Shown here: positions 58,246 through 58,323 of the stretch, piece after piece
Position numbering within the stretch: the first letter of the stretch is position 1
Layout: each line of letters starts with the position of its first letter
Source: Lachnospiraceae bacterium
GTDB lineage: Bacteria; Bacillota; Clostridia; Lachnospirales; Lachnospiraceae
NCBI GenBank assembly: GCA_024403275.1
Contig: JAKSSD010000007.1
Location: 1-58,323, forward strand
Length of the DNA stretch: 58,323 nucleotides
Direction: 5' to 3'
Made by a program: the position numbers and the translations under genes
Notes under the pieces: model-generated
Databases searched by the model: none
Told to the model about the DNA's origin: nothing
The model's input: the letters and a program-made list of their open reading frames with translations, nothing else

Positions 58246-58323
58246 ACTTCTAATAATATGTATAACTTATAATCTCACCTTTTGATTTTATCAAATGATT
58301 ATCGTTATCATATTCATTTGTAT

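Overview
The window looks like a chromosomal segment of a low-G+C, strictly anaerobic Firmicute, most likely a member of the Lachnospiraceae (Clostridia). Reasons seen in the sequence are pyruvate:ferredoxin oxidoreductase, indolepyruvate:ferredoxin oxidoreductase, desulfoferrodoxin, many c-di-GMP proteins, a LytS-type two-component system, a CIRCE operator, RsiV-like lipoproteins and strong GGAGG ribosome binding sites. The genus is not assigned. Genes are dense. No intact transposase, phage, CRISPR array or tRNA was seen.

Layout: 1-5.7 kb holds a small membrane protein, pcrA, iorBA and the RNase P RNA gene. 5.8-14.5 kb is a surface-glycan island. One operon (minus strand) encodes a polymerase/ligase-like membrane protein fused to a sialyltransferase-like domain, plus a family 2 glycosyltransferase. 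The divergent operon (plus strand) encodes PseI, an ATP-grasp protein, a DegT-type PLP enzyme, PseG and PseF, which would supply CMP-pseudaminic acid or a relative. 14.5-22.4 kb has a nucleoside kinase, a TSCPD protein, radA, clpC and an SH3-domain membrane protein. 22.4-25.8 kb is purEMND, directly behind an RsiV-like lipoprotein gene that has a paralogue just upstream. 29.4-34.7 kb has htpG with a CIRCE element, a parvulin lipoprotein, glyA, a secreted small protein and a barstar-like gene. 34.9-44.3 kb has an LtaS-like phosphoglycerol transferase, an intracellular GH43 glycosidase, PFOR and a GtrII-like membrane glucosyltransferase. 44.4-50.6 kb is a three-gene c-di-GMP operon: GGDEF, FIST-GGDEF, and sugar-sensor-HD-GYP with two beta-rich repeats. 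50.8-52.9 kb is a histidine kinase/response regulator pair. 52.9-58.3 kb has a membrane protein, birA and bioY with a tandem BirA-type operator, a lysoplasmalogenase, desulfoferrodoxin, a CPBP protease, an ArsC/Spx-like protein, REP-like repeats and a peptide deformylase remnant.

Most interesting are (1) the polymerase-sialyltransferase fusion opposite an incomplete pseudaminate pathway that carries extra ATP-grasp and DegT genes, (2) the c-di-GMP operon with sugar-sensing modules, (3) a CIRCE palindrome that also looks like the terminator of the preceding gene, and (4) several compact regulatory arrangements (rnpB promoter over a stop codon, tandem BirA sites, intercistronic hairpins next to start codons). 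All functions are inferred from sequence motifs read by eye; no database search was run.
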